From Syncephalastrum monosporum B8922 (taxonomy: Eukaryota; Mucoromycota; Mucoromycetes; Mucorales; Syncephalastraceae), in NCBI GenBank assembly GCA_000697355.1, contig JNEN01000843.1, positions 1 to 64,000 of the forward strand: 64,000 nt of DNA, written 5' to 3'. The notes beneath the pieces are model-generated. The model was not told the origin of the DNA, made no database searches, and saw nothing but the letters and a program-made list of their open reading frames with translations. A program made the translations under genes and the position numbers. Shown here piece by piece: positions 11,753 through 23,648 of this stretch (position 1 is its first letter; every line of letters starts with the position of its first letter).

Positions 11753-14556
11753 ATGCGTCTCCAGCGACAGCTTGGAGCCCTGCTAACTTGTATCGCGGCT
11801 GCTTCGGCAATAGAGCGCCGCGAGCAACCCAATGTGCCTACGACGCCTGACGCCCAGCTGTCCCCGCTTACTTGGGGCGATGTGAATTTCATCCAAACCA
11901 CTGATATCCACGGTACGTCATGCATTTATCACGCCATGCTCACTAAGCTCACGTCTCATTGCTCGTAGGTTGGCTCGAGGTGGGCTCATTGCTTCAATGC
12001 AGGCAGAAAATAAAGTAATGTGCTCAATCTCGATTTCAGGGTCACGTTTTGGAACCTTCTTACAATGGCGATTTGGGCGACTTTTACTCCTTTGTGGTAG
12101 GTCGTTGCAGTGGGGAATGAGTCACGAAGTAATCGGAGGGTCTGTCGCTTATTATAGGTTCGCATGAAGCAAAAGGCGCGAAGGCTCAAAAGGGATCTTT
12201 TCATTGTTGACACAGGAGACACGCACGACGGTATAAGAAGGAACCATGAACAAACAAATCGAACCGAAGCGCTGATAGATTCCGTGTGAACCTTCGCAGG
12301 CAATGGTCTGAGTGACACTACAAATCCTAAAGGTCTCGTTACCCAACCCATGTTGACCCATATTCCATATGATATCCTAAGCATAGGTACAAGTATCACT
12401 CCTATAATTTGAACTGTCATACTCACGTCTTGTTGCCAGGCAACCACGAACTCTACGGTAAACATTGATATTGCCTAGTTTGGTATTAGCAATGGAATGT
12501 TCTGATTGCAGCACGCACCTTTTTTTCTTCCCTTCTCGGGGCTTATGCCATACAGTGAATGAGATCACCGAGGATGTCTATCGTAATTTTGTCCCGCACT
12601 GGAACGGGCGTTATCTTACTTCCAATGTTTATATCAAGGACGCGCATAGCAATCAGACGGTCCCCATCGGGCAAGTGCTATCAAGCAAGGACCGCAATCA
12701 TCGCTACTGACACCTGATGATGATTTTTTAGAGAAAAGTATACATATTTCACTGGCGAGTTTGGCACCCGCGTCCTAGCATTTGGCTTTCTCTTTGATTT
12801 TACCGGTAATGGCAATGTTTCTGTCGTCCACAAGGCCGCCGATGCCGTCAAGGAAGCCTGGTTCTCCGAGGCTCTCTTGACACACACCCCCGACATGATT
12901 GTGAGTTCAAAAGTGTTATGCCAATTTGACCCAGTGATTTACCAATATCCGCATCAGGCGCTGATCGGTCATACCGGTGTACGCATGCAGGAGTTCAAGA
13001 CCATCATCAAAGCCATCCGCCAATATTATCCTTATATACCCATTGCTGTTCTGGGTGGGCATACGTACGTATAATAATGCAGAAGTAAAATCTGCTATGT
13101 AATATGCAAAGAAAAAATGGAACCACAGGCGTCTGTGCTAAACTTTTCTTTCACAGGCATATCCGCGATTTCGCCATTTACGATGGGTGGGCAGCAGGTA
13201 TCGAATCTGGGCGGTACATGGAGACCATCGGTTTCTTTTCTATCGAGGTGAGTGTAATGATGCGGTTGGCTGGGCGAATTTAGGTTGTGCATCTGCGTGG
13301 TTACAGTATGGCAGATGGCGGAGCTTCTTTAGCTTTCTGTGTGTGAAGTGCTTCGCACTAAATCTTGCGTCACAACAGGGCATCGCTGCCTCTAAGCGAT
13401 TCGTTCACTCTCAAGGATACCACGCGAGTACAAGGCCAAACAACTTGACGTTCCACCGAAGATACCTAGACCAGAACCAGAAGACTTACTTGTATCACAC
13501 GGATACGACCGAGCAGACCAAGCATCTCGATTTTGATACTTCCCTCGGTCAGGATATCACTCGCAACATTACCAAGTGGCGCGAGAACCTCAAGATCCTA
13601 GAACCGGTCGCATGTGCGCCCCAGGATTATTACATGTCCTCTGTGCCTGCGACGCATAATCAGAGTATCTTCAAGCTGTTGACAGAAGGTAAACCAAGAC
13701 AACCCTTGAGAGTATCCTCATTTGGAACCACTATACTCAATTTTTATTTCGGTCAGAGGTCTTGCCCAATATGATTAAAGACAAGACACGATCCAACCCG
13801 GCCTACATAATTACGAACAGTGGCAGCTTACGTTATGACATCTACAAGGGTAAAAGAGAAAAGTCGCGACCTCTGGATGATTGTATCTAAACTCAGATAT
13901 ATGGTTTATCACACTTCTAGGTAATTTTACGCTTGACATGGTATATCAGATTACACCGTTTGTGGATACGTTCAAGTATGTTGCCGATGTCCCGTATGAC
14001 GCGATCAGCCAGATACTGGACAGGATGAACCAAAATAAGACGGGCGGATACAAAATGAAGAAGCGTTCGCGAGATGTTGATGATGACGACCACAAGCAGT
14101 ACCGTATTACGAACGAGGACAGTAAATTGACACCGGGCTATACGACCAAGGATGATCTCGGCTCCGATGGTAATTATTTCATGAGATGCTAAATTTCGAA
14201 TTTTCTCTCACCTCGGCGGGGAAACGGCGAGGGGTTTGGTGAAATGACAACTGGAAATCGTAAAAATGAAAAAGAAAAAGGACTGACTGAGTTCCTATGC
14301 AGGTGATGATACGAAGCACAGCCGGATTCCCTACTACGAGGCTGAGACATTTGTCGCGACACCATTGCCAAAGAATGCCACTAGTGGCAGTTACGACCTA
14401 GTCTTTACTGATTTTGTTGAGTCATTGGCGGTGCCAACCCTGAAGGCGCTAACGGCGAAGGACTGGACCGTTCATCCCACCTACGGCGATCCTGGCATCA
14501 CAGCGAACAATATGTGGATCCGCTACGCAGAAAAATTTTGGCCTCAATGTGGTTAG
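11753..14556 (+). CDS. Secreted/vacuolar calcineurin-like metallophosphoesterase (5'-nucleotidase-like, YHR202W type)
   Basis: Fourteen exons (11753-11912, 11969-11979, 12040-12096, 12158-12230, 12300-12386, 12440-12457, 12556-12670, 12732-12900, 12958-13064, 13157-13247, 13379-13688, 13757-13849, 13921-14169, 14303-14556) splice to 597 residues. A signal peptide (residues 1 to about 20) is followed by the binuclear-metal motifs of the family in order: [30 protein letters not shown], and GGHTHIRD, where the metal-binding His residues sit. The C-terminal half resembles the 5'-nucleotidase-type domain. Substrate is unknown; nucleotides or phosphorylated compounds in the secretory pathway or vacuole are plausible. 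Exons 2 (11 nt) and 6 (18 nt) carry parts of the metal-site motifs, so skipping either destroys the enzyme. Intron 7 uses a GC donor (GG|GCAAGT). Other introns are GT-AG. Confidence 0.93.
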
Positions 14557-14883
14557 TCCAGTTTCGTAATCATTTATGGTCGAAGCGAAATCCTGGAAAT
14601 ATCACCAACCAAAAATGTAAAAGAAAAAAAATTTTTTTTCGTCATCCGTGCCATGCCGGGCGGAGTGAGAACCTGTGACCCATTCGTATGCTGTATATGC
14701 CAAGATGTTGTTGCTTTTTATTTGGCTTTTATGTACAACAAGAATCCAAAAATGGATTGGGCAGCCATAAATAGATGCAGTATATATAACAAAAGGGAAA
14801 AGGAATGACAAAAAGGGGTTGTGATAAAAATGCGAGGTGGTATGCTACAATGAAATGCAAAAAAAAAAAGAAAAGGATGGAAC
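14557..14883. other. Convergent 3' intergenic region
   Basis: Lies between the convergent phosphoesterase and secreted-protein genes. It contains several A-rich runs, useful as 3'-end signals on either strand, and no coding sequence. Confidence 0.5.
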
Positions 14884-15750
14884 TTAGATGCGGGCCAAAC
14901 GACCGTAGTGTGCCACAAAGTCCGGAGCGTGGTCGGTGTTGCTGCCAGCAAGCGCAGCAAGATCAAAGAGCTGCGAGCGGACTTCCTGCTGTTCCTGCTG
15001 CCAAGGATCGACGTTGAGCTCGAGACGAAGCTCATCCCGGGTCAGGAAAGCTTCATTAAAGTAATCGAGAACCCGACGGAGGTCATCGCTGGTCTGGTCG
15101 AGGAGATTGGGCAGATATTCGTTGTTCATGGCATCAAAAACGTTGGCGAGGTGCCGTGTCACATAGCGATCGAGCTCAGCCATAAGCTGTCCAGCGTAGT
15201 CATTGAGGCACTTGAAACTGACGTGATCGCTTTCGTCTTTATCGCAATGACGTAAAACGAGGCGTTGGATGTAGCTTTCCAGCGAGGGCCGGCTTAGTTT
15301 GTCGCCAAGCGAGTCCCAGGCATTGGGGAGTTTGCCTTCGGTGTGGGCCTGAATGGCATTGAATATTTGGGCTTTCAAGAGTTCGATATCCATCATGTCA
15401 AGAGAGGAGGGCAGCATCTGAATGGGGTATTGTTGCTGCTGACCGTCATAGTGCATAGGTTCGTCGTCGTGTTGTATGTTGGTATTTGTAGAATGGATGC
15501 GAATATGGACATGGCCTTGCATTTGCTCGGCGATGTGCTTGTAACTGTTGGCAATGATGGATTCAAGGTGGTCAAATTGCCAATGGGTCGATAAGAGTTG
15601 GGCAAAGCGGTCGACTTGGACGCCGAACGCGGTCGTTTCTTCGTCAATGGCAGTATACGATGTTGATGGAGCTTCATCAATGGATGATAAAGGCAGTGCC
15701 TGCACTGATAAAGCAGCAAAAGCAATGATTGCAAAGCAAACGATAAACAT
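14884..15750 (-). CDS. Single-exon secreted protein of unknown function
   Basis: An uninterrupted 288-residue frame opens with a classic signal peptide (MFIVCFAIIAFAALSVQALP, likely cleaved just after). The mature part is acidic and mostly helical, with a Gln-rich linker near residues 103-107, only two cysteines after the signal, and no transmembrane segment. I do not recognise a family or catalytic motif. It is one of the few intronless genes here and has a TATA element 57 bp upstream of the ATG, which suggests inducible or strong expression. An extracellular or cell-wall role is inferred from the signal peptide alone. It is convergent with the phosphoesterase gene and lies just downstream, on the same strand, of the thioesterase gene. 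Confidence 0.8.
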   Translation of the reverse strand: MFIVCFAIIAFAALSVQALPLSSIDEAPSTSYTAIDEETTAFGVQVDRFAQLLSTHWQFDHLESIIANSYKHIAEQMQGHVHIRIHSTNTNIQHDDEPMHYDGQQQQYPIQMLPSSLDMMDIELLKAQIFNAIQAHTEGKLPNAWDSLGDKLSRPSLESYIQRLVLRHCDKDESDHVSFKCLNDYAGQLMAELDRYVTRHLANVFDAMNNEYLPNLLDQTSDDLRRVLDYFNEAFLTRDELRLELNVDPWQQEQQEVRSQLFDLAALAGSNTDHAPDFVAHYGRLARI

Positions 15751-15806
15751 GTATCAAAATGGGTATAAAGAGTAAAGCAAACAGGAGAATGGACGGCTGA
15801 ACGCAG

Positions 15807-15814
15807 TATATATA
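15807..15814 (-). promoter_or_regulatory. TATA box of the secreted-protein gene
   Basis: TATATATA lies 57 bp upstream of the minus-strand start codon at 15750, a spacing compatible with a fungal core promoter with a short 5' UTR. Confidence 0.55.
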
Positions 15815-15924
15815 GAAAATGCGGAGTTTTGAAAATGGAAAGGTCCAAAGATCGACGAATTTTTTTTTGGGTGCCAAGCACATCACTCATACACAAAAAA
15901 GCGTCGAGAACAAAAATATGACGT

Positions 15925-17669
15925 TTATGGATGTTGGTAAACGATGCGTCCTTTTCGGTGATCGCTTTCTCCACTGAGGTAAGGTATGATTTTCTCTCGA
16001 AGAAACTCGTCGCTTATTTGCATCTACAAGATACATTCCCCCCTTGTGTGTTACCGTTTTTTTTCTCGTAAAGGAAGAGTAACTTACGTGCTGGCCTGGA
16101 CTCACGATAAACTCGAGACGACCCCCCAATTTTTGCAATCCGAGCCAGTCATCTCGGTATAGTTCCTGCTTTTCCAACGGCACGAGAGCACCCTCTTCGT
16201 CAACTGTCCAGAACCACTGGGATGGGTCAGATAAAGAAACCCAGCCAAGCCGAGCCTCCTCAAGCAGTCAACCTCTCTTTTCTTTGGCTGTGCACTTACC
16301 GCAGTCTCCGCAGGTTTCACCATACGGTCTTCGGCGAAACGGACCATCACAAATCGATCTAGCTGCGCCAAGTTTTTGGCATACGTCTGATTCTTGTCTG
16401 CTCCCTCATTGTTCAAGTCTGGCAAAAAGATATTCTTGGCGAGGTAGCCTACAAATGTTTTCATTCATGTCCACATTTTAGCGCATGATAATAATAATAA
16501 TAATGAAGAATGAAAGTTAAGATGCTCCTTAAATTCGTAGATGCGCCACCCTGAAGTATCTACAGTACTTTCGTACCTTCAATATTACGTGGATCTTTAT
16601 AATACTGCGCCTGAACAACGCGGTGCTGCACGTAAGCAGAATACACACCGTACCGTATTAGCGAGCGCATGAGGTTGCAGCGAAAGTCCTTTGGGCCATT
16701 GCAGTTGGGTATGTCCTACACAGACAAAGAACAAGGCAAGGCTTTTGAATTGCATACCCTCCATACAATCTACTATAGAGTCTCACATACTGTAACACCT
16801 GTATGTGAAGGGATGAAAATCGTGTCGCCGCAACAATCAAAATGTATGTTCGTGAGGTATTCTTTATCCCTTACCTCCATGCGGACTTCCGAACGTGATG
16901 AGTTGTTTGACGGCGGGCCGATTGCATCGTTGCACGTATGCTCTACTCGTAATGTAATCGTATATCCTTCTTTAAGCACTCATCCCGAACCTCCTTGCCT
17001 CCGTCCATATCTATTTTCCCTTATTTCCATAATTTTTTTTTTACTTTACCTTAGGAACAGGCCTCCCTGAATACCCCCACCCCCACAACCGATGTTAGAG
17101 CTCAGCGAGTTCTTGCTTTCATTCTTTTCATCACGAAAGCCTTGTCTACCTGAGAAAAACCAATCGCGTTGAAGCCGTCGGCTAACTCGGGGATCCCTGC
17201 TAGCTGTTCGCATACTAGATCCACCTGCATAATGTTTTTTTTTTTATAAAAAAATGACGTTGGTATTCAGTGATAGATAGCAATGGTGATACACGGCGTG
17301 TTTGTACCTGACTCGATACTTGACCAAAAAAGCCTGCTTCATGATCCTCATCGCGATCGTCTCCGACCTGCACACTGTGCACAAACACCCCCGGAAGACT
17401 ATCCTGCAGGAGTTCCTGAACCCGACCCATAGATTCTGGGTTGCAGCAGTCATCACCCATGCCGTGCCATAGAACAACTGACCATAAACTGCAATTCAGC
17501 TTCGCCGCATTTCTTCCCATTCTATACTTTACTAGGCTTGTACGCTTCAAAAACAATATGTCAGACTCGCGTCAGGTTGGCGCTGCATATATTTTTTTTG
17601 CATTATACCTAATGCTGTGAAGCTCAGATAGCCCAGCGCCACAATTATAATTGTGCTCTTCAGCTGCAT
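15925..17669 (-). CDS. PPT1: Palmitoyl-protein thioesterase (PPT1)
   Basis: Lysosomal/vacuolar enzyme that removes palmitate from cysteine thioesters of proteins being degraded. Ten exons (minus strand: 17669-17609, 17531-17308, 17224-17150, 17066-17050, 16942-16875, 16798-16791, 16715-16577, 16448-16300, 16216-16088, 16023-15925) splice to 322 residues, close to human PPT1. A signal peptide is followed by VVLWHGMGDDCCNPESMG. The nucleophile motif GFSQGG has its serine at residue 119. LITFGSPHGGVTDIPNCNG and VQHRVVQAQYYKDPRN follow. The acid is Asp238 in FAEDRMVKP and the histidine is His290 in SPGQHM, so all three catalytic residues are present at nearly the human positions. Exons 4 (17 nt) and 6 (8 nt) are tiny but both are required by phase and by conserved sequence. 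The least certain junction is exon 1 to exon 2. Confidence 0.95.
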
Positions 17670-20600
17670 ATGTACGAGTGAAGCGGGATGACGAATGCAG
17701 AAGTGGCTCTCAGCGTCAGCATGACGACCAATTTAATTCTCCGCGCGCGGTTCTTTTACGTTATATCTTTGCACGTAAGCCTGATCACGAGCCGACTCCT
17801 AGCTGACTTCCATTCTTTCCTGTTCGCGAAGAGCACAAGGGGACCTCTTCTGTCGGGACCCCACTGCGTGTGTGTGTTATGCTCAGCTTTGTGCTCAGAA
17901 AAGACGAAGGCCGCGTACGACAGGTCGTGCGTATGCGGCGCATCCGGCAGAACGGTCCCAATTATCGCTTTCGCACCAGCCCTGTGGATCCTTCTGGCAT
18001 TTCCACCGTGATCACCTAACACCGCAATCCGCGCCTTTTCTTTATGCCAGTCAAAGAATAAAATTTCCCTTTCTGTCTGTCTATCGGGAACTGCATGCAT
18101 GCGCGTCGTTTTTCTTTTTCTTTTTCTTCAGCGGAGCGGTGTCTGTGTGACAATCACACAATATACAGATGATCAATCTGCTGCTCTTATTTTTTGTTAT
18201 GCTGCGGGTGGTGCGGCAAAGAACCTTGTTTACTTTTTCATTCTCTTTTTAAAAAAAGAAGCAGACTATTTTTAAGGCGTGGTAATGATGCCTGCCCTTA
18301 CTGTGTGTTTTCAACCTGTGCTGTCTCGGTTAGCGCATAAATCGACCAAAACCAAACTTGGTATTCCTTTTCCCTTCAATATAAAACAAGCAATGACTGA
18401 AACACTCCTTGTTACCAACCTTCTTATTCATTGAGGCTGTGTCTTTCACCTCGGCTAATATTCTTTATACCCACGTGCCAAGAGTGTAGCATTCGGTTGG
18501 CACGCGTAGAAGGGCCCCGATCATGACAAAGAATGGAAACCCATTCTATCTTTATCGTCAGTGATAGTAAGCTAGGTACGCCACATCATGCCCTTCGGTG
18601 TATGTGTCGGCCCCGTTCCATGACTCTTTTTACGCGGCTCATTGTTACCCATAAGCAGCTGCTAAGCAGTGTTTTCCATGCCGCAGACGCCTATCGTGTT
18701 AATGTCTGGTGATGAGCGATGACGGATAAATAATGATACACGAGCGCGTACAAAGGCATGGCTGTAATTCCGGCAAGCTCGTACAAATTACTACTATTGA
18801 CATCTACGCCTAAGCTACGTCGTCCAATGTGGTTTCAGTTTCCAAGCTAATATGCCACCCAACCCGGGCCAGAGTTCTATGTCAGTGGCCACTGAAAAAA
18901 AAAGATCACTAGCGTCTGTCCGCTGTTTTATTAAACCGAATGATTATATCATCTCTGTTTAAGAGGCTGACCTAGAAACATGCAAATAAAGCAATAGAGC
19001 GCATCCTCGTTAGTCTCAACCTTGGGAGGTGATATATGTCAGTGGTGATATGTGACTTAGCTTGTTCACATTGCGATGATTATTTAGTTTACACTGTTAT
19101 AGAGCTTTAGAGAGGGACGCAGGGTAAACCAAGTGGTGCAACATATTTTTAATATATATTAACCTGCAGTTGATGATATCTTCAAGTGGAATCCAATGGC
19201 TTTGGCTGTGACCGAGAGCATGTCGTAAAAAAGGGACAGTGAGAGGAGGGTCAAATTGTACATATATTGAAAGTATATATTTAATTAAAGGTCAATGCGA
19301 TAGGGTACGTGATTAATCACCTTTTGAATTAAAGCAGGTCGTTATACTTCAAACATTCACTAATTATCTACATCTCTCATGGTAACAGTATTTTCACTGT
19401 GATATGAGAGTGCTTCAGCTCCGCAGTACAGAGCCTATTATTAAAGATGCCTCCTGACATCAGTAACGATACGAAAATGAAGGGTTTGATGTGACGATTG
19501 GGCGCAGAGTTTCTTATTTACTGACCTTAAGCAGTGTAATACATGTTTCTCACCTATGTATGGTTTTTAAAATCACTGATGACGGGTGAGGTTGTGGCAC
19601 TACCCGCAAGAAGGAGCAACAAGAAGGGGACAAAGACTGAGTAGATAGGAGAAAGAGAGACAGGAACACGTCCCAACGAAGGGTGTGTCAACAAATTTGA
19701 GAAAGTACTCTTTGCACAGATTATTCATAAATCGATGGGAGGTCGTTGTAATGATATGTCACATCTCTTAAACACCAGCCAATACCGGATCTCCACAACT
19801 TCAAGCTTGCTGACCTGGATATGAATAGTATCTTTTACCCCTAGCAATCCCTCTTCCATGTTGTTTTCTTTTATATATTATTTCTGTCGTCTGGATTCGT
19901 GGCCTGTGACATGGATAAAAGTGCTGGGTACAATAGCCTGCAGCCTGATGTACTCTGCGTGCAGCTGTAAAGCGGTCCTTTTAAATTTATTTCCTTTTGC
20001 CTCAGACCAGGATCCGTAGGGCGACTCCACCATAGCTAGATTTAAGAGATATCAGACTCATGGTGTTTATAAAGGTATAGCAAGCACTTACAGAAGTATA
20101 GTGACGCTGTTTGCTTGATTTTATCGAAGATGTACTAGGAATTGTGTTTGGTATGAATAATTCCATTGAGATAAAACTCTTGAACCCACAGCTTTATGGG
20201 TAATTTTCCCACTTGTAGCGGTCTTGCATTCGCAAATCCCTCTGATGAGTATTGCGTCAGTATGTACATATACAAGCAGGAGCGCAAGTTAATGGATCTA
20301 CCTCCAAAACAACTAGCACCTTGGGTATTACTGACGCTACTTTTCTCCACATGCTCCAGTCAAGCGAGACGAGTTGTGTCTTTGCCCACGTTACCATGAC
20401 GGGTGAGCCCCAGCGCAACTTTAGTTACAGCTAGAGCAGGACCATCTTGGCGAGGTTTCAGGATTGTCATTGGGTCTCTCGCTATCGGAAGCATACATCC
20501 TTCACGTTTGTTCAATACGGAAAGAAGCGTGGTTGCAAAGGTATGGGTCGGTGAGAAGATGTAAGGGGTGATGTCTTAAGGTGTGCTTCAAATCTGGGCA

Positions 20601-21408
20601 GCCGTCTTTTGGCTTAACGCTTGAAACTAACATGCCACCGTTGTCAACGATGAATTTTCCTGAAAAACCACATGATTGGTCCAAATAGTGTTTGAGGGCG
20701 TCGCGTGGCTCGTCCTCGTGAAGGAAAGCCAGCTTGTAATCTTGTGTCAAATTAGAGTTCGTATATGGATATACCCGGTAGTACTGGCAACGTTCTGACC
20801 TGTAAAGACCTTGCTTGAATCTTCTGTTGGGTTATTAACTACGTCGAATCGATCCTGGAGGATTTAGGCATCCACAGTATATATAGAATAAATGGGGCAT
20901 CTTATCATTTGAATAAGCTAAAGGCAAAGTGAGCAAAGGTACTCTTATAGATGCTGTTCGCTGATCTAGCTAGTTGGCGAGTACGTAGAGCGTGACATGC
21001 TGCATCTGGTTATGCTTTCCATGAGAGTTAGTGCGTATAACAGGCCAATGAGATATAGCCTTCTCAAGACGACGCCATCGTTTCCCTAACGTGTCAACGT
21101 CGGGATGAGTCTGTGAATAAGCTACTCTTCACAATAATCCTATTCGTCGCCACCATATTTACTGGTACTGTCAGTGACAATCAATCAGACATGAATACCG
21201 ATAGAGTTTTAGTAACTGTGAACAGTAACTGCTAGGCTGGCAAGATGCCGAACCTATAACTACAATTCCTAGCTGGTAACGACGCGTGGGTCTAATATGT
21301 CAAGAAAGAGAGCATCTAGCTTGTTTATATGTACAAAAAAGGCCGCAGGTGTAGTATTCATCATAGAGATTAAAGAAACGAAAAAAAAAGTAAGAGTAGA
21401 AGGGAATT
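17670..21408. other. Long gene-free stretch
   Basis: About 3.7 kb with no frame that shows a family motif or a splice-consistent exon series. The longest frames (about 107-114 codons at 17.7-18.1 kb on either strand, about 82 codons at 20.5-20.75 kb on the minus strand) lack recognisable features; the last could be a decayed coding fragment, but I cannot identify it. No tRNA B box, rRNA, terminal repeat or CRISPR-like array was seen. The first part is the upstream region of PPT1. Confidence 0.5.
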
Positions 21409-22598
21409 TCAAGAACTGGCCGCAAAATATTCTTCCTCATGTTCTTGCACGAATCTATGAAAAAGGTATGAGTACAGCGATTGCCACAGAACAAAGAAAC
21501 TTACCGGAAGAAATCCGAGAAGACTTCTTTCAGTAGAGACAGCGTCTCGTTGTTTACGTTGGATCGGGCAAGAAGGTTGGGCATCTCGACTAAGGCGAAG
21601 GTTGGATATGAGTGAGATCTCAAAAGAGGGGAGCACTTACCGAACAAGCGCATGAGATGCTCGATGCCGTATACATCACTCGGCAGCTTTGTATCGTCCT
21701 TCTTCAGTATTTGGTTGAATTGATCGCGTTCGACCCGATAAAGCAAGGTGGTTTCGAGTGTTTTATCGAAATAAAGCTTAATGCCGTTGACGATCTCGTC
21801 GAGGGATTCACCGCGACTAGGAGGATGAGTAACGAGGAGCATAAGCATAAGCACAAGCAGAAGCAGAAGCATAAACGTAAGAGTCAGAGTGAGATAAGGG
21901 TAAGAAAGGACATAAGACAAGGACAAGGACAAGGTATATTGACTTACATCACCGTGGATTGTTGTCGGAAACGATTGAGAATATGTGAGACAGTAGGATT
22001 CCGTGGGAGGGGAGTAAGTTGGTTGTCTTTTGTGACCTTTTCCCAGTCGTCGACGAGGCGACCCTTGAGGGGTTCGGGTATAATGATCATGAGCTCTGGA
22101 CGTCGGGTGTCTTCGTCGTGTCTGTCCAGACTGGAGTCGCGTTGTCGTTTTCTGGTGCGCGATTCTGAAGAAGGTTCAGCGTGTGAGGCGGAAGAGCCGC
22201 GCGGGGTCCTTCGCCGTGCGTGTGCGTCCTTGAGCTGACTCTGTTTCTGCAGGTTGCTTTCGTTCCACTTCAACACCCGTTCTTCAGGCACCCACTCATC
22301 CCACCTATCGACTCATGAGTATATATACATACACACACATATACACATGCTACTCATATACACAGTAGTATGTCTATAGCCCATTTACGTTTGTTTCCAG
22401 CCCTTGTAATGAATAAGGTAGCGTAGCTCGTCTTTCTGTCCGGCTTTTTTGTCGCGATTCCGCACCTTTAAGGAATTAAAACAAAAATATAGACGACATT
22501 GGAATGAGTTCTACCTTGGCTTCGTATAGGAGAGGACCATGGTAGCAGAGCACACGCTCGTCCTTTTCAAAGCTAAATTTCTTTTCATTCCTGGCCAT
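21409..22598 (-). CDS. EAF3: MRG-family chromodomain protein Eaf3/MRG15
   Basis: Eaf3/MRG15 is a shared subunit of the NuA4 acetyltransferase and Rpd3S deacetylase complexes; its chromodomain reads methylated H3K36. Six exons (minus strand: 22598-22515, 22465-22389, 22304-21948, 21816-21641, 21589-21505, 21454-21409) splice to 274 residues. The chromodomain spans roughly residues 8-75, with FEKDERVLCYHGPLLYEAKV, LRYLIHYKGWKQTWDEWV and ERVLKWNESN. A basic linker follows. The MRG domain (about 105 to the end) contains IPEPLKGRLVDDWEKVTK, a helical core with GIEHLMRLF, and the end DFFRFVQEHEEEYFAASS. ATG 22598 matches the usual short N-terminus. Intron 4 (21947-21817) is longer than most and contains short tandem repeats. 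It is divergent from TIM13. Confidence 0.96.
21837..21888. repeat. Degenerate hexamer repeat inside an EAF3 intron
   Basis: About eight degenerate copies of a GCATAA/GCAGAA-type hexamer lie within intron 4 of EAF3. On the transcribed strand they form a pyrimidine-rich stretch close to the acceptor, so they may act as an extended polypyrimidine tract. Confidence 0.6.
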
Positions 22599-23144
22599 GG
22601 CGGGGCAATTATGAGCTGAAGCGGAGCACGTCTCTCCTATACACGCTTCAGCACGGATAATATATCGCTCACAGTCACACAACTATCTGCTGTATTCAGC
22701 TGTATTTAACGCGTCGCATATCGCTTTTTCATTTCTGTCATGTCATCAAAACGTCCCGAATGCAGCTTATTCTATGGGCACACTTCAGGTATCCCATTTT
22801 GTGTATGTGACACACTGCAGATCAGATAAATCGAAGGAAACAGCTCGCAAAAAAGTGGCAGCACATACCATGGCGTGAGCGGGGCGGTTTATTCAATAGT
22901 CAAGGGGAGTAGGATGCGAGGTAGTATAGAATAGATCCCTGGCATGGGGTTGTACGTTATACGGCAGTTAGCAGCCTCGTTCACTAGGCTGAAGGTGGAG
23001 TGAGGGTGGATGGATGATGGGGTGGACAGTCACGCGGTACGAAAGGGTAAATTGACGCTGAAATGCACCCCGCACAAAAGAATCAGTGGCTTGCAACTTG
23101 ACAAACACGCCCTTCTGCACTTTCCACACTCTTTCCTTACAACA
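22599..23144. promoter_or_regulatory. Divergent promoter region, EAF3 / TIM13
   Basis: A 546-bp interval between two divergent start codons. No coding sequence was seen. No canonical TATA box can be assigned to either side with confidence. Confidence 0.45.
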
Positions 23145-23591
23145 ATGAGCGATTATTCTTCTGGCTACAACTTTGGCGGTGCCAATGCCGACTTGGTAAG
23201 CTACACTCGTCTAATAGAACCTTCCGTGAATCCCTAATCGCGTCTTGCTTCCTCTCAAATAGGGCAACAAGAAGCAGGAAGTCATGGACAAGGTCCGCGG
23301 CGAGCTTGCCTTGGCCAATGCCCAGGAGCTCATCAACGTAAGTCAAGCAGAAAGGAAAGAGGACAGCAAGAGACTCAACGCGGGACACCATGTTTTGTAT
23401 CGTGTGTATAGAAAATCAACGAAAAGTGCTATGAAAAGTGCGTGCCCAAGCCTGGCGCGAGCCTTAGCAGCGGTGAGCAGGCCTGCCTGTCCAAGTGCAT
23501 GGACCGTTACATGGAGGCTTGGAACGTCGTGTCGCGCGCTTACGTGTCGAGAATCCAACGCGAATCAGCTGGCCAGTCCTCTACCTTCTAA
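23145..23591 (+). CDS. TIM13: Mitochondrial intermembrane-space chaperone Tim13
   Basis: Small Tim protein that, with Tim8, carries hydrophobic precursors across the mitochondrial intermembrane space. Three exons (23145-23195, 23263-23337, 23412-23591) splice to 101 residues, the normal size. The twin CX3C motifs are CYEKC and CLSKC, separated by the Tim13-typical [14 protein letters not shown], and followed by [19 protein letters not shown]. No cleavable presequence is expected, since import uses the Mia40 disulfide relay. Tim13 rather than Tim8, Tim9 or Tim10 is indicated by the VPKPG...LSSGEQ spacer. The stop lies 57 bp from the stop of the convergent CNOT11 gene. Confidence 0.97.
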
Positions 23592-23648
23592 GGATTGAGA
23601 CAAGTATTATTTTGCTGTCTGTAAATAGAGTGTTGAATCTTGAAAATC

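Noticed and set aside
20502..20750. 82-codon minus-strand frame that looks somewhat protein-like
   Set aside because: No recognisable family and no adjacent exons with matching phase; could be a decayed fragment but not supportable.
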